DNA from: Candidatus Peribacteria bacterium RIFOXYB1_FULL_54_35
GTDB taxonomy: Bacteria; Patescibacteriota; Gracilibacteria; Peribacterales; Peribacteraceae
Assembly (NCBI GenBank): GCA_001787755.1
Contig: MFYJ01000012.1
Coordinates: 1 to 64,000 of the forward strand
Length of the DNA: 64,000 nt
Direction: 5' to 3'
Shown here: positions 44,526 through 53,259 of the stretch, piece by piece
How the letters are laid out: each line of letters starts with the position of its first letter
Position numbering within the stretch: the stretch's first letter is position 1
Made by a program: the position numbers and the translations under genes
The notes under the pieces: model-generated
The model's input: the letters and a program-made list of their open reading frames with translations, nothing else
What the model was told of the DNA's origin: nothing
Database searches by the model: none

Positions 44526-44733
44526 GAGTGGCAGCCCCACGGGGAACCCTTCGGCTCGTTCTCCGCCTGCGGCGGATTACTCGCTCAGGGCAAGAGGCAG
44601 ACAGGATAGTGATATGTTTAAAAAGAGTCTGGTACCGCCAGGGGGAACCCTTCGACTCGTCACGTCGTTCGCGGACGACGTGACTCGCTCAGGACAAGGG
44701 GCATACAGGATAGTGATGCGTTAACATCTGTTA
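44526..44733. repeat. Two tandem ~104-bp units: tRNA 3'-end-like block + CCCTTCG-core-CTCAGG + acaggatagtgat
   Basis: Unit 2 begins tggtaccgccaggggga, as in the tRNA-Glu 3' end; cores tccgcc-tgc-ggcgga and tcacgtcgt-tcgcgg-acgacgtga. Confidence 0.8.
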
Positions 44734-44735
44734 TT

Positions 44736-44810
44736 TGGTACCGCCAGGGGGAATCGAACCCCCGTTACGAGGATGAGAACCTCGTGTCCTAACCACTAGA
44801 CGATGGCGGC
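44736..44810 (-). tRNA. tRNA-Glu (anticodon CTC), CCA encoded
   Basis: GCCGCCATCGTCTAGTGGTTAGGACACGAGGTTCTCATCCTCGTAACGGGGGTTCGATTCCCCCTGGCGGTACCA folds as a full cloverleaf. Confidence 0.95.
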
Positions 44811-44895
44811 AGAGCGGTTGGCTGGAGTATATGCGAGAGCGCTTCTCCCGCAAAAGCAGATGTGTACATTTTAGATTTTGTGTAGACTGTTTCTT

Positions 44896-45435
44896 ATGCG
44901 ATTCCTTGCACTTGAGACAGATATTAACAAGATTAAGCAGGCGTACTGCCATGACGGCGAATGCGAGATACTTTTCACCCGTTACCACGGGCTCTCGTTC
45001 TTCTTCGCCATCCTCCGCGAAATTATTCTCACCATCGTTCTCTTCGGGCTCGGGATTGTGGGGTGGTTCTTTGAATGGCCGATGGGATGGCTTGCGTGGA
45101 TGCTTTTTCTCTTCTGGCTTTTTTTCGTTGTTTTCAATGTTGTGAAGGCATACATCGACTGGATGTTTGATTTCATATTTGTGACCACAGACAAAATCAT
45201 CCTGGTGGACCAGACGTCTTTTTTCCGCAGGCAAATTAATCCCATTCACATAGAGAATATAGGTGGCGTGAGCATCGAGACGCAGCTCTGGGGTCTTTTC
45301 CCTTTCGGGAAGCTCCACATCCGTCTCAAAGAAGGGTTGGGTGGAGAAACCATCATTCTCAAGTTCGTCCCGTATGCAGGAAAGGTAGCCAGTCAAATTT
45401 CCGACGTAGTCACCCGCTTCCAGCGGGAACATTAA
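44896..45435 (+). CDS. Membrane protein with bacterial-PH-like domain
   Basis: Two TM helices; DKIILVDQTSFFRRQINPIHIENIGGVSIETQ. Confidence 0.7.
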   Translation: MRFLALETDINKIKQAYCHDGECEILFTRYHGLSFFFAILREIILTIVLFGLGIVGWFFEWPMGWLAWMLFLFWLFFVVFNVVKAYIDWMFDFIFVTTDKIILVDQTSFFRRQINPIHIENIGGVSIETQLWGLFPFGKLHIRLKEGLGGETIILKFVPYAGKVASQISDVVTRFQREH

Positions 45436-45520
45436 TTTCTGCCATGTAGCGTTTTCTGCCGCTCGTTGACCTGTTTGGATGAGAGAATGAGTTATCGAAA
45501 AACAGCGCTGACAGTATGTA

Positions 45521-47887
45521 CTATTTCTGTAGATGTGTTCGTAGCGCTTTTAGTTGTGTATCACTGATGATGTTCCTCAATTCTTCATCTGAGGCTTCCT
45601 GAATGTTTCTCACTGCCCCGAACCTTGTGAGGAGAGCCTGTTTCATCTTCGCTCCTATTCCCGGCACGTCGTCCAACGCGGAACTTATTGTATGCTTTGC
45701 AATGCGCTTTTTACGGTGCTCGTTGGCGAATCTGTGCGCCTCGTTCCGGATGCGTTGCAATAAGAACTGTGCCTGAGAATCTTTGGGGAGGGGTATGGGG
45801 TGTGGGGTGTCCGGGAGGAATAGTTCCTCCTCTTGTTTTGCCAGACCTATCACGGGGATGTCGAGGTTGTACTCTTTGAGCACCTTCACAGCGCTCCCAA
45901 GTTGCCCTTTGCCGCCGTCGATGAGGAGGAGATCAGGTTTCTCTGAGAGAGAGATATCTTTTTTGTGATCAGCATAGATGTACACCATCACGATGCCCGG
46001 GGGCACACCCTTCTCTTTCTCTGCTATCCGGAGTTTCTTTTCCACAATGGGTGGGTGGGTGTTCGTATGCCGGAAGCCGAGGTTACTGTAGTACTCTTCA
46101 AGGGAGGTTCTGACTGTGACGTACACCTTCTTCGTATTTTTCTGCATGCTGAGCATTTTTCTCACAAGAAACTGGCCGAGGTGCTTCCCGCGCACGTCGT
46201 TGCGGACCCAGAGGCTCTTGAGTTCCCTGTGTCCTCCCTCATGCTCCACCATGCGGCAGAAACCGATAATTACATCCTCCTTCCGTGCGACGAGGTATTT
46301 CCTGTAGTCGATTTCTTTATTGTTAATCTCCTTGTAATTTTCCTCATGGATCCGGTCAACGGCTTTCTGTTCGGCCTTCCGCACTTTGCCGAACGTGATG
46401 TCCTCTCTCTTCCACTGCTCCTCCTCCAGCTTAAGATCTTGCGTGAGGTACTTGAGTCTCCGTCTCAGTACTTCTTCCAGTGCCCTGTAGTCATCGATGT
46501 CTCCTTCCTTCAGCGTCTGGATGGTGAAGGAACGGTAGTCCTTCGGGGCCGGTTTCCCGTTGATGGTTACTGCCATGCTTCCCACTGTTTCTGTGCCGCC
46601 AAGGTGGGAAATGTCATAGCCTTCTATTCTTCTGGGTTTCTCCGGGAGATGCAGAGCTTCTGTAAGTTCCACGAGAGCTTCTTCGATGTTCCGCACGGCA
46701 GATTCCCATTTCGCTTCCAGCTGCTTCACTTTCTCCGTGGCATTCCTCTCGGCAAGCTGCAGTACCTTTGATTTCTTCCCCCGCTCAGGCATGCGCACTT
46801 CCACAGTTCTTCCTTTTTGTTCAGTCAGCCATGCTGAGAGGAGACCGGCATCTTCGATCTCTTCTCCGATCACAACGAGATCGGGAAGGTCCGGCACCGA
46901 GGAGTAGTACTGCGGCAGAAACTGCTCCAGTGCTTCTGCGGGGGAGTCCGGTTCTCCCCTGAGCGGGAAACTCTGCTCCCCGATGAGCTTGCCGCCCCGT
47001 TCACGGAGCGCCACAATCAGCGCTTTGGATCCGCTCATTGCAACTGCGAATGTGTCGGTGTCTTCTCCCGAGGTGCCGGACACGATTTGTTCCTTCCGCA
47101 TCTCTTCCATGAAGCGGACAGCGTCGCGCAGCTTCGCAGCTTTCTCGAATTTTCTGTTCCGTGCTGCTTCCTGCATCATCACTGTCGCCTGCTTGAACAC
47201 GGTGCTGTGGTTTCCCTTAAAGAATGCGACAACTGCGTCTATGCGGTTCCTGTATTCCTCCTGCGAAATTTTCCCCATGGCGACGCCGCACGATTGGCCG
47301 ATCTGGAAATCCAGCGATGCGTGAGCATGACCATGGTCTTCTCCTTTCTGCGCCGCACGGTTGAGTTTTTCCAGTGCTTTCCTGTCCTCACGGTAGTTGA
47401 GTATTTCCTGCAGGACATCGAGTGTCCTTTTCGTATCGTATGCGCTGAGGAACGGGCCGAAGTATTTCGCTCCGTCATGCTCCGTCCGCCGCACGACGCC
47501 CACATCCGGGTAGGGGTTCTGCAGGCCGATACGGACATACACGTAGTTCTTGTCGTCCTTCATCAGCACGTTGTACTTCGGCTTGAGTTCTTTGATGAGG
47601 TTCGTTTCCAGGATGAGCGCTTCCAGTTCGGAGTTTGTGACGGTTGTATCAAAGTCTGCGATGTGCCTGATGAGCGAGAGTTTCCAGGGGCCGATGTTGA
47701 GGTCCGGTTTCTCCTGTACGTAACTCTTCAGGCGATTTTTCAGATTCTTGGCTTTTCCCACGTACAGCACTTCTCCTTCTTTCCCGAGCCATTTATAGAT
47801 GCCGGGGTCTGTCGATGCTTTGGCAGTGCGCCTCCGGAGCTCTGCGAGGTGGGAGTTTGGCGCTTCTGGTGGCTTCTTCGCGTTCAC
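45521..47887 (-). CDS. uvrC: Excinuclease ABC subunit C with internal GNAT-like insertion
   Basis: GIY-YIG (GIYKWLGKEGEVLYVGKAKNLKNRL), UvrB-binding, YDISHLGGTETVGSM, LLLIDGGKGQL, tandem HhH; insertion at residues ~482-648. Confidence 0.95.
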   Translation of the reverse strand: MNAKKPPEAPNSHLAELRRRTAKASTDPGIYKWLGKEGEVLYVGKAKNLKNRLKSYVQEKPDLNIGPWKLSLIRHIADFDTTVTNSELEALILETNLIKELKPKYNVLMKDDKNYVYVRIGLQNPYPDVGVVRRTEHDGAKYFGPFLSAYDTKRTLDVLQEILNYREDRKALEKLNRAAQKGEDHGHAHASLDFQIGQSCGVAMGKISQEEYRNRIDAVVAFFKGNHSTVFKQATVMMQEAARNRKFEKAAKLRDAVRFMEEMRKEQIVSGTSGEDTDTFAVAMSGSKALIVALRERGGKLIGEQSFPLRGEPDSPAEALEQFLPQYYSSVPDLPDLVVIGEEIEDAGLLSAWLTEQKGRTVEVRMPERGKKSKVLQLAERNATEKVKQLEAKWESAVRNIEEALVELTEALHLPEKPRRIEGYDISHLGGTETVGSMAVTINGKPAPKDYRSFTIQTLKEGDIDDYRALEEVLRRRLKYLTQDLKLEEEQWKREDITFGKVRKAEQKAVDRIHEENYKEINNKEIDYRKYLVARKEDVIIGFCRMVEHEGGHRELKSLWVRNDVRGKHLGQFLVRKMLSMQKNTKKVYVTVRTSLEEYYSNLGFRHTNTHPPIVEKKLRIAEKEKGVPPGIVMVYIYADHKKDISLSEKPDLLLIDGGKGQLGSAVKVLKEYNLDIPVIGLAKQEEELFLPDTPHPIPLPKDSQAQFLLQRIRNEAHRFANEHRKKRIAKHTISSALDDVPGIGAKMKQALLTRFGAVRNIQEASDEELRNIISDTQLKALRTHLQK

Positions 47888-47914
47888 AGGGGGTATAGTA
47901 CCACCCTCAGCGGC

Positions 47915-48718
47915 ATGGAAAATCCCCTCGTCTCAGCAATCGTACTCAATTTTCGCAGCCCGCAGCCTACAGTGGAGTGCGTGCTCGCACTTCTGAAGCA
48001 ATCCCTCGCGGATCGGATGGAGGTGATTGTCGTGGATAACCACTCGGAAGATGATTCCATCGGTGTGCTGCGGAATCGTCTGAAAGGATATGGGCGGGTG
48101 CGCATTATTGAATCTCCTCGTAATGGGGGTTTTGGTTCGGGGTACAACTACGGAGTGCGCTTCGCCCGCGGAAAGTTCCTCCTCATTAACAACCCCGACA
48201 AGCTGCTGCAGGAAGACGGTGTGGAGAAACTGGTCCAGAAGATGGAGAGGGAACCTGCTATCGGGATTCTTGGGCCGAAGCTTGTACATGGAGACGGCAC
48301 CTACCGCTTCTCTGCCCGCGCATATCCCCGTGTGCCTGACATCGTAGTGAAGCGCACGTTCCTTCGTCATTTGTTCCCTCACGTCCTTGAACGCTACTTA
48401 CAACTCCGCGAGGATCCTGAGCGGGAGAGGGATGCAGACTGGATTGCCGGCGGGTGCTTCCTGATCCGGCGGGAATTTTTTTCCGCGCTGGGAGGGTTCG
48501 ACGACCGTTTCTTCCTTTTCTTTGAAGATGCCGATTTCTGCCGCCGGTGCCGTGAAGCGGGGAAACGCGTTGTCTATTTTCCGCAGATGGAAGCGCGCGA
48601 TCGGAAGAAGCGTTTGAGCGAAGGGGGTGTTTTCACCCTCCTCTTCACGCGCGTGGGTCGTGCCCATATTGCGAGCGGATTCAAGTATTTCTGGAAGTGG
48701 GGCCTAAAAAACGATTAG
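47915..48718 (+). CDS. Family 2 glycosyltransferase (rhamnosyltransferase-like)
   Basis: VSAIVLNFRSPQPTVECVLALLKQ, VVDNHSEDDS, NPDKLL, FFEDADFCRR. Confidence 0.9.
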   Translation: MENPLVSAIVLNFRSPQPTVECVLALLKQSLADRMEVIVVDNHSEDDSIGVLRNRLKGYGRVRIIESPRNGGFGSGYNYGVRFARGKFLLINNPDKLLQEDGVEKLVQKMEREPAIGILGPKLVHGDGTYRFSARAYPRVPDIVVKRTFLRHLFPHVLERYLQLREDPERERDADWIAGGCFLIRREFFSALGGFDDRFFLFFEDADFCRRCREAGKRVVYFPQMEARDRKKRLSEGGVFTLLFTRVGRAHIASGFKYFWKWGLKND

Positions 48719-48775
48719 CGATGAGCGGCTTGCTATCCACTGCTCATCGCTACACGCTAACCGCTAACCGCGAAT
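48717..48775. repeat. Low-complexity hairpin (GCGATGAGC type)
   Basis: agcgatgagc / gctcatcgct 10-bp perfect arms plus cgctaaccgctaacc; left arm overlaps a TAG stop. Confidence 0.75.
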
Positions 48776-48846
48776 CTCCCTTACATTGCGAAAATACCAT
48801 ACTTTCAGTTGACCCCTCTCCCTTCATCGCTTAGCCTTTCGGGGCT

Positions 48847-49521
48847 ATGGATATGATTCCGCTGAAAGTATCGGCTCGCGACAACGCCTTCAAGGCAAAA
48901 GTACTGCGCAAGTCGAATCAGGTGCCGTGTGTGGTGTATGGCAACGAAGTGAAGAACATGTCATTACAGTGCGGATACAACGATCTTTTCCGTGTGTACC
49001 TGAAGGCGGGGGAGAGCACTCTTGTGGATCTCGATTTCGGGGGGAAGAACGTTCCTGTTCTGTTCCATGCGGTGCAGTTCGATCCCATTTCAGATCGTAT
49101 TACACATGTGGATTTCTATGCGGTGGACATGAAGAAAGAAATCGAAGCGAGCGTACCGGTGCACTTCGAGGGAGAAGCTTTTGCGGTGAAGGACCTCGGG
49201 GCGATACTTGTCACGCCACAGGACCATGTCACTGTGAAATGTCTGCCTGCTCATTTGCCGCATTTCCTCTCTGTCTCCCTGGAACCACTGAAAGCGTTCC
49301 ACGATTCTCTCACTGTTGCTGACATTATCGTTCCTGAGAACGTCGTGATCCTGCTGGACACGGGAGTAGTCATTGCCACCGTACAGGAACCTCGGAAAGA
49401 GGAAGTGGTCGAGGTGGCGCCGGTTGAAGGCGCAGTGGAGGCTGTGGAGGGTGAAGGTGGGGAAGCAAAGGAAGGCGAGGAAGGGGGAGAGGAGGGCGAG
49501 GAGAAGAAAAGCGCTTCGTAA
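48847..49521 (+). CDS. rplY: 50S ribosomal protein L25/CTC family
   Basis: RKSNQVPCVVYGNEVKNMSLQ, HVDFYAVDMKKEIEASVPVHFEGEA; acidic C-terminal extension. Confidence 0.93.
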   Translation: MDMIPLKVSARDNAFKAKVLRKSNQVPCVVYGNEVKNMSLQCGYNDLFRVYLKAGESTLVDLDFGGKNVPVLFHAVQFDPISDRITHVDFYAVDMKKEIEASVPVHFEGEAFAVKDLGAILVTPQDHVTVKCLPAHLPHFLSVSLEPLKAFHDSLTVADIIVPENVVILLDTGVVIATVQEPRKEEVVEVAPVEGAVEAVEGEGGEAKEGEEGGEEGEEKKSAS

Positions 49522-49544
49522 CTTTTTCGGTCATCCAAGGTTCC

Positions 49545-50582
49545 ATGAAACATGTCAGCCGATTTCTCTCTGCGCTTGTCTTTGTTCTGGCGGTTTTCTG
49601 CGGGTTTGTTCTCATCTGGAGCGTGGAAAAATTGCCTCCTGCAGAGGTACGCTTCGCAAAGACTGCTATTACAGATCCGCTCGAATCCAATGTGCCAAAG
49701 ACAGGGGAGTCCACTGTGCTTTCCAGACTGAGTATGTTTCCTCTGTGGGGGAAGAAGAAAGGGATTGTGTCTGTGATGGTAGAGAATCACCAGGCAGCCC
49801 GTCCGTTCCATCGAGGCCTCTCAGATGCGCTTCTCATAGAGGAGTTCTTTGTCGAGGGGTACATCACGCGCTTCAACGTGCTCTTTGATGTCAAAGATTT
49901 TCCTGAGCGCGTCGGGCCGGTGCGCTCTCTCCGTCCGTATTTCATTGATGGTGTTCTTCCCTGGGTTTCTGTGTTTTTCCACTTTGGCGGAAGCCCGGAG
50001 GCACTGGAACGAGTGGGACAGCTGAAGGGTGTCACCGCTTTCAACGGTATCTTCTATGATACGTATTTTACGCGTGCCAAAGACATTCCCGCGCCGCATG
50101 ATGCATTCCTCACGCGGGAATCTATGCGGGAGCTCCTGCAGGAGGCCGAAGGCGGGGTCACTCCTGTTCCCTGGCCTCCATACAAAACAGGGCGTGCGCG
50201 GAGCGGCTCAGGTGCTACCACTATGACGATCAATTTCTTCAGTCCGTTGCACAATGTTGAGTATGTCTATGATTCCTGGAAGAGAGGATACATACGTACG
50301 AACGGAGAGGAGGTGAGTCTGGCGGTGCCTCATAACGTCCTCATTCTCGAAACGGATGTGGAGGACACGGGGGAGTTCGGGCGTCTGGCCATTAGGGTTC
50401 AGGGAAAGGGAGAAGCTCTCCTCTTCCGCTCCGGCCGGATGTACCGCGGCAGGTGGTCGAAGAAATCTCCAACAGATTCCTATGTTTTTACAGATACTGA
50501 GGGGGATCCTCTCGTCTTCGCCTCGGGGCAGACATGGGTGACCGTCATGGATTCGCTGAGTCGTGTGAAGTGGGAGGAATAG
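49545..50582 (+). CDS. DUF3048 (YerB-like) secreted/membrane protein
   Basis: VMVENHQAARPFHRGLSDALLIEEFFVEGYITRFNVLF, GPVRSLRPYFIDGV. Confidence 0.8.
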   Translation: MKHVSRFLSALVFVLAVFCGFVLIWSVEKLPPAEVRFAKTAITDPLESNVPKTGESTVLSRLSMFPLWGKKKGIVSVMVENHQAARPFHRGLSDALLIEEFFVEGYITRFNVLFDVKDFPERVGPVRSLRPYFIDGVLPWVSVFFHFGGSPEALERVGQLKGVTAFNGIFYDTYFTRAKDIPAPHDAFLTRESMRELLQEAEGGVTPVPWPPYKTGRARSGSGATTMTINFFSPLHNVEYVYDSWKRGYIRTNGEEVSLAVPHNVLILETDVEDTGEFGRLAIRVQGKGEALLFRSGRMYRGRWSKKSPTDSYVFTDTEGDPLVFASGQTWVTVMDSLSRVKWEE

Positions 50583-50635
50583 CTATAGTACGGAGTAAAT
50601 CTGATCAGTATTCCTGCGTCTTTCTTCCAGCACAG

Positions 50636-50758
50636 ATTTGTCATTGGTCACTAGTCATTTGTTGCTTGTCACTCGTCAATGACAAATACCAAGGAACAAA
50701 TGAACGAAGGATTGGGGACAAGAGATCAGAGACAAGCGACGAGTGACCAGAGACAAAA
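50636..50758. repeat. Low-complexity hairpin (GTCACTCGTC type)
   Basis: tttgtcattggtcactagtcatttgttgcttgtcactcgtc versus gacaagagatcagagacaagcgacgagtgaccagagacaaa. Confidence 0.85.
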
Positions 50759-50801
50759 ATGTGGAACCGAAGGAATAAGAGTCAGAGGTATTTCGTATAA
50801 G

Positions 50802-53258
50802 CTATTCCTGCTTTGTTTCCGCCTCCCCTTCTACAGCTTTCTTTTTTCTGCGGTTCTTCTTTCTCTTCGGTTCGTTTCGTTCTCCTGCGCCTTTTCTGAG
50901 GAAGGCAGGGAGGAGCAGGGGGTCCTGTAATTCCTCGATCTGTTCAATAAGTCTCAGATCTTCCAGTGCTATCTTCCCAAGGTAGAGCCGGGTGAGATCG
51001 CCGCCATCCTCCACGAATCTCTCGATGGCACGCACACCGCGGAAGTAGACGACACCTTTTGTGAATCCGCCTGGTTCCGATGTATCGCAGAGCCCCCGCT
51101 TGATGGCGATGGTTTGGGTGAGCGCTCTTGCGGAGGAGAATCCCAGCTCTTCCCGAAGGTATTTCCGGGTTTCCGCGAAGGAATGATCGAGGCCGAAGGC
51201 AACGCCGAGGACGTTTCTTGGAGGGTTGTACCTCTTCTCATGAAAGGGACTGAGTACGCGGTTCTGGTTGAAGATGGAGAGGCCTTCCTGTGTGTCGAGG
51301 TAATTTGCGCAACCGTTTCTGAACAGTGCATATGGCTGGAGGGCTCCGTTCTCTGCGGTGAGGATGTGTGTTTCAATTTCATGTGCGATGAGGGCATCCA
51401 CATGCATCCGCTCAAAAAGCGCGCTTTCTCTGATATAGACCTTGTTTCCGCCGACTGTGCAGTCGGAGACGAGCCTCGGTCGTACCACCACTTCCCAATC
51501 GTGGAGACTGTAGCGTTCCAGTGCTTTTGTGAGAATATTCCGCGTTTCTTCCGATGTGAGGAGATCTTTTTTCTGTGGTGGCAGATCACAGGCAATGCGG
51601 TTGTGGAGTTCCGCCTTTGCTGCTCTGAGCAGTGCGGACGTGGGTGCGCCGAAGAGTTTCATGGAATATTCCGTGAAGCGTGCGGCGTGACCGCGCGACC
51701 GCAGGAGGGCGATGCGCGTGAGCAATTCCTGGCGCTTCTTCTCCAGCAAAATTCCCAGAGGTGAAGAGTCCTGCACAGGGTTCTCGAGTTTGCGTTCGGC
51801 TTCATCCAGATCCATTGCCACTTCTCTGTAATGGAAGATCGGGTTGTACTTACTGTCCTGTTCCAATCTCCCGCGCTCTTCCTCGAGGTTGGCAGGTTTG
51901 ATGTGTCTGAGGAGGAGCAGGTCGCGGTCCATTTGAGCGAACAGCTTGTCCACTACGCGGAGATCTGCTTTTACAGAAGCCTTCTGCGCCTGGATAGGTG
52001 TTTCTTTCGAGGGGTCGAGGAGGAATCCTGCGAGATCGCGGCGTCCGATCATTGCTCTCTCTTCTCCTGATACTTTACCTGTTCCCACGAGTGTCTGGAT
52101 TTTCTTGCCGGCGAGTGTGAACTTCACGCGGAAGGTTCGCTCCTTCTCGTCTTCCACTTCCAATGCGCCCGTTCTTTGCAGGCTTTCGATAAGTTCCGGG
52201 GAAAACACTGTTCTCTCGTGCTCCGGGGTAATGAGGCAGGGCACTTCTATATTCACACCGTCACCACTAATCACAATATTCTCGTTTGTTCCGAGAATTG
52301 TTTTTTTGTTCTCAGGTTCTTTCTCTGTTCTCTTTGCTTTTCCTTCTCCAAAGAGATCCTGTCCCATACGTACGCCTTTCTCCGGGCTGTTCACCTTCAC
52401 GCCTATGACTCGCTCGAGTCTCGCACGGAGCGGTGCGAGGTTGGCAACCTGCACCATCAGTCCGGCGCGCGCATTCACTTCCAACAATGCCGGGCCCATG
52501 TGCTGATCGATGGTGATATCCACAGCGAGGTAGCCGATATTCGTGATCTGCTGAATGCGTGAGCTCACTTCGAGGATTTCATTCCAGTGTGGAATCTGGA
52601 TCCCGCTCGGAGAACCCCCGTGGGGCAGTTCCGTGATGATGCTGTGGTACTGGGCTGCATGCGTTGTCACCCCCTTTGCAAGGTCAATGCCAATGCCTAT
52701 GCCCCCAAGGTGAATGTTTGCTTTCCCCTCGCTCTGAGCAGTGGGGATACGGAGCATGGCCATGACGGGGACCAGGTTGAAGACAATGACACGGATGTCC
52801 GGGAGGCCGGCTGGCCGGAAGCGCGCGAAGCACTCATGGGGGATGAGGATCTGCTCAAAAAATGCGGTATCTTTTCTCCCGTTTACAGAGAACATGCCGT
52901 CGAGAATGTCTTCGATGTGCTCAGTAATTTCCTGGTTGGTCATTGGTTCTTTTCCCCGGAGGAATACTCCCTTCCTCCGTCCGTTGAAAACGAGGATTCC
53001 CTCGCCGCCAAAGCCAAAGTTCGGCTTGAGTACGCATTCATCCGGGAGTTGGGAAAAATCAAAATCTCTCAGCTGTTCCCGCGTTTCTATGCGTGCGTAG
53101 ATTTTCGCCGTCGGGACGCCGCGTGCGGCGAGGAATGCTTTCGTTTTGAGTTTGTCATCTGCGAAGGCAACTGCTTTTCGCGGGTTGAAAGGTTTCACGT
53201 AGAGGAGATTCCTTGCGTTGAGTCCCAGGATGCCGTGGTTAGAGAGGAAGGAGAACAT
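50802..53258 (-). CDS. ATP-grasp ligase (RimK-related/ATPgrasp_ST-like) fused to aspartyl-protease-like and DUF1704 (MATCAP-like) metallopeptidase domains
   Basis: LGLNARNLLYVKPFNPRKAV, VLKPNFGFGGEGILV, LLEVNARAGLMVQVAN; middle IEVPCLITPEHERTVF...VGTGKVSGEERAMIGRRDLAGFLLDP; C-terminal HEIETHILTAENG...TQEGLSIF. Confidence 0.82.
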   Translation of the reverse strand: MFSFLSNHGILGLNARNLLYVKPFNPRKAVAFADDKLKTKAFLAARGVPTAKIYARIETREQLRDFDFSQLPDECVLKPNFGFGGEGILVFNGRRKGVFLRGKEPMTNQEITEHIEDILDGMFSVNGRKDTAFFEQILIPHECFARFRPAGLPDIRVIVFNLVPVMAMLRIPTAQSEGKANIHLGGIGIGIDLAKGVTTHAAQYHSIITELPHGGSPSGIQIPHWNEILEVSSRIQQITNIGYLAVDITIDQHMGPALLEVNARAGLMVQVANLAPLRARLERVIGVKVNSPEKGVRMGQDLFGEGKAKRTEKEPENKKTILGTNENIVISGDGVNIEVPCLITPEHERTVFSPELIESLQRTGALEVEDEKERTFRVKFTLAGKKIQTLVGTGKVSGEERAMIGRRDLAGFLLDPSKETPIQAQKASVKADLRVVDKLFAQMDRDLLLLRHIKPANLEEERGRLEQDSKYNPIFHYREVAMDLDEAERKLENPVQDSSPLGILLEKKRQELLTRIALLRSRGHAARFTEYSMKLFGAPTSALLRAAKAELHNRIACDLPPQKKDLLTSEETRNILTKALERYSLHDWEVVVRPRLVSDCTVGGNKVYIRESALFERMHVDALIAHEIETHILTAENGALQPYALFRNGCANYLDTQEGLSIFNQNRVLSPFHEKRYNPPRNVLGVAFGLDHSFAETRKYLREELGFSSARALTQTIAIKRGLCDTSEPGGFTKGVVYFRGVRAIERFVEDGGDLTRLYLGKIALEDLRLIEQIEELQDPLLLPAFLRKGAGERNEPKRKKNRRKKKAVEGEAETKQE

Positions 53259-53259
53259 G

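Noticed and set aside
45780-45830. Possible repeat-derived insert TPHPIPLPKD in UvrC
   Set aside because: Corresponds to the normal variable linker before the LPKDS motif of UvrC; low complexity but not clearly extra
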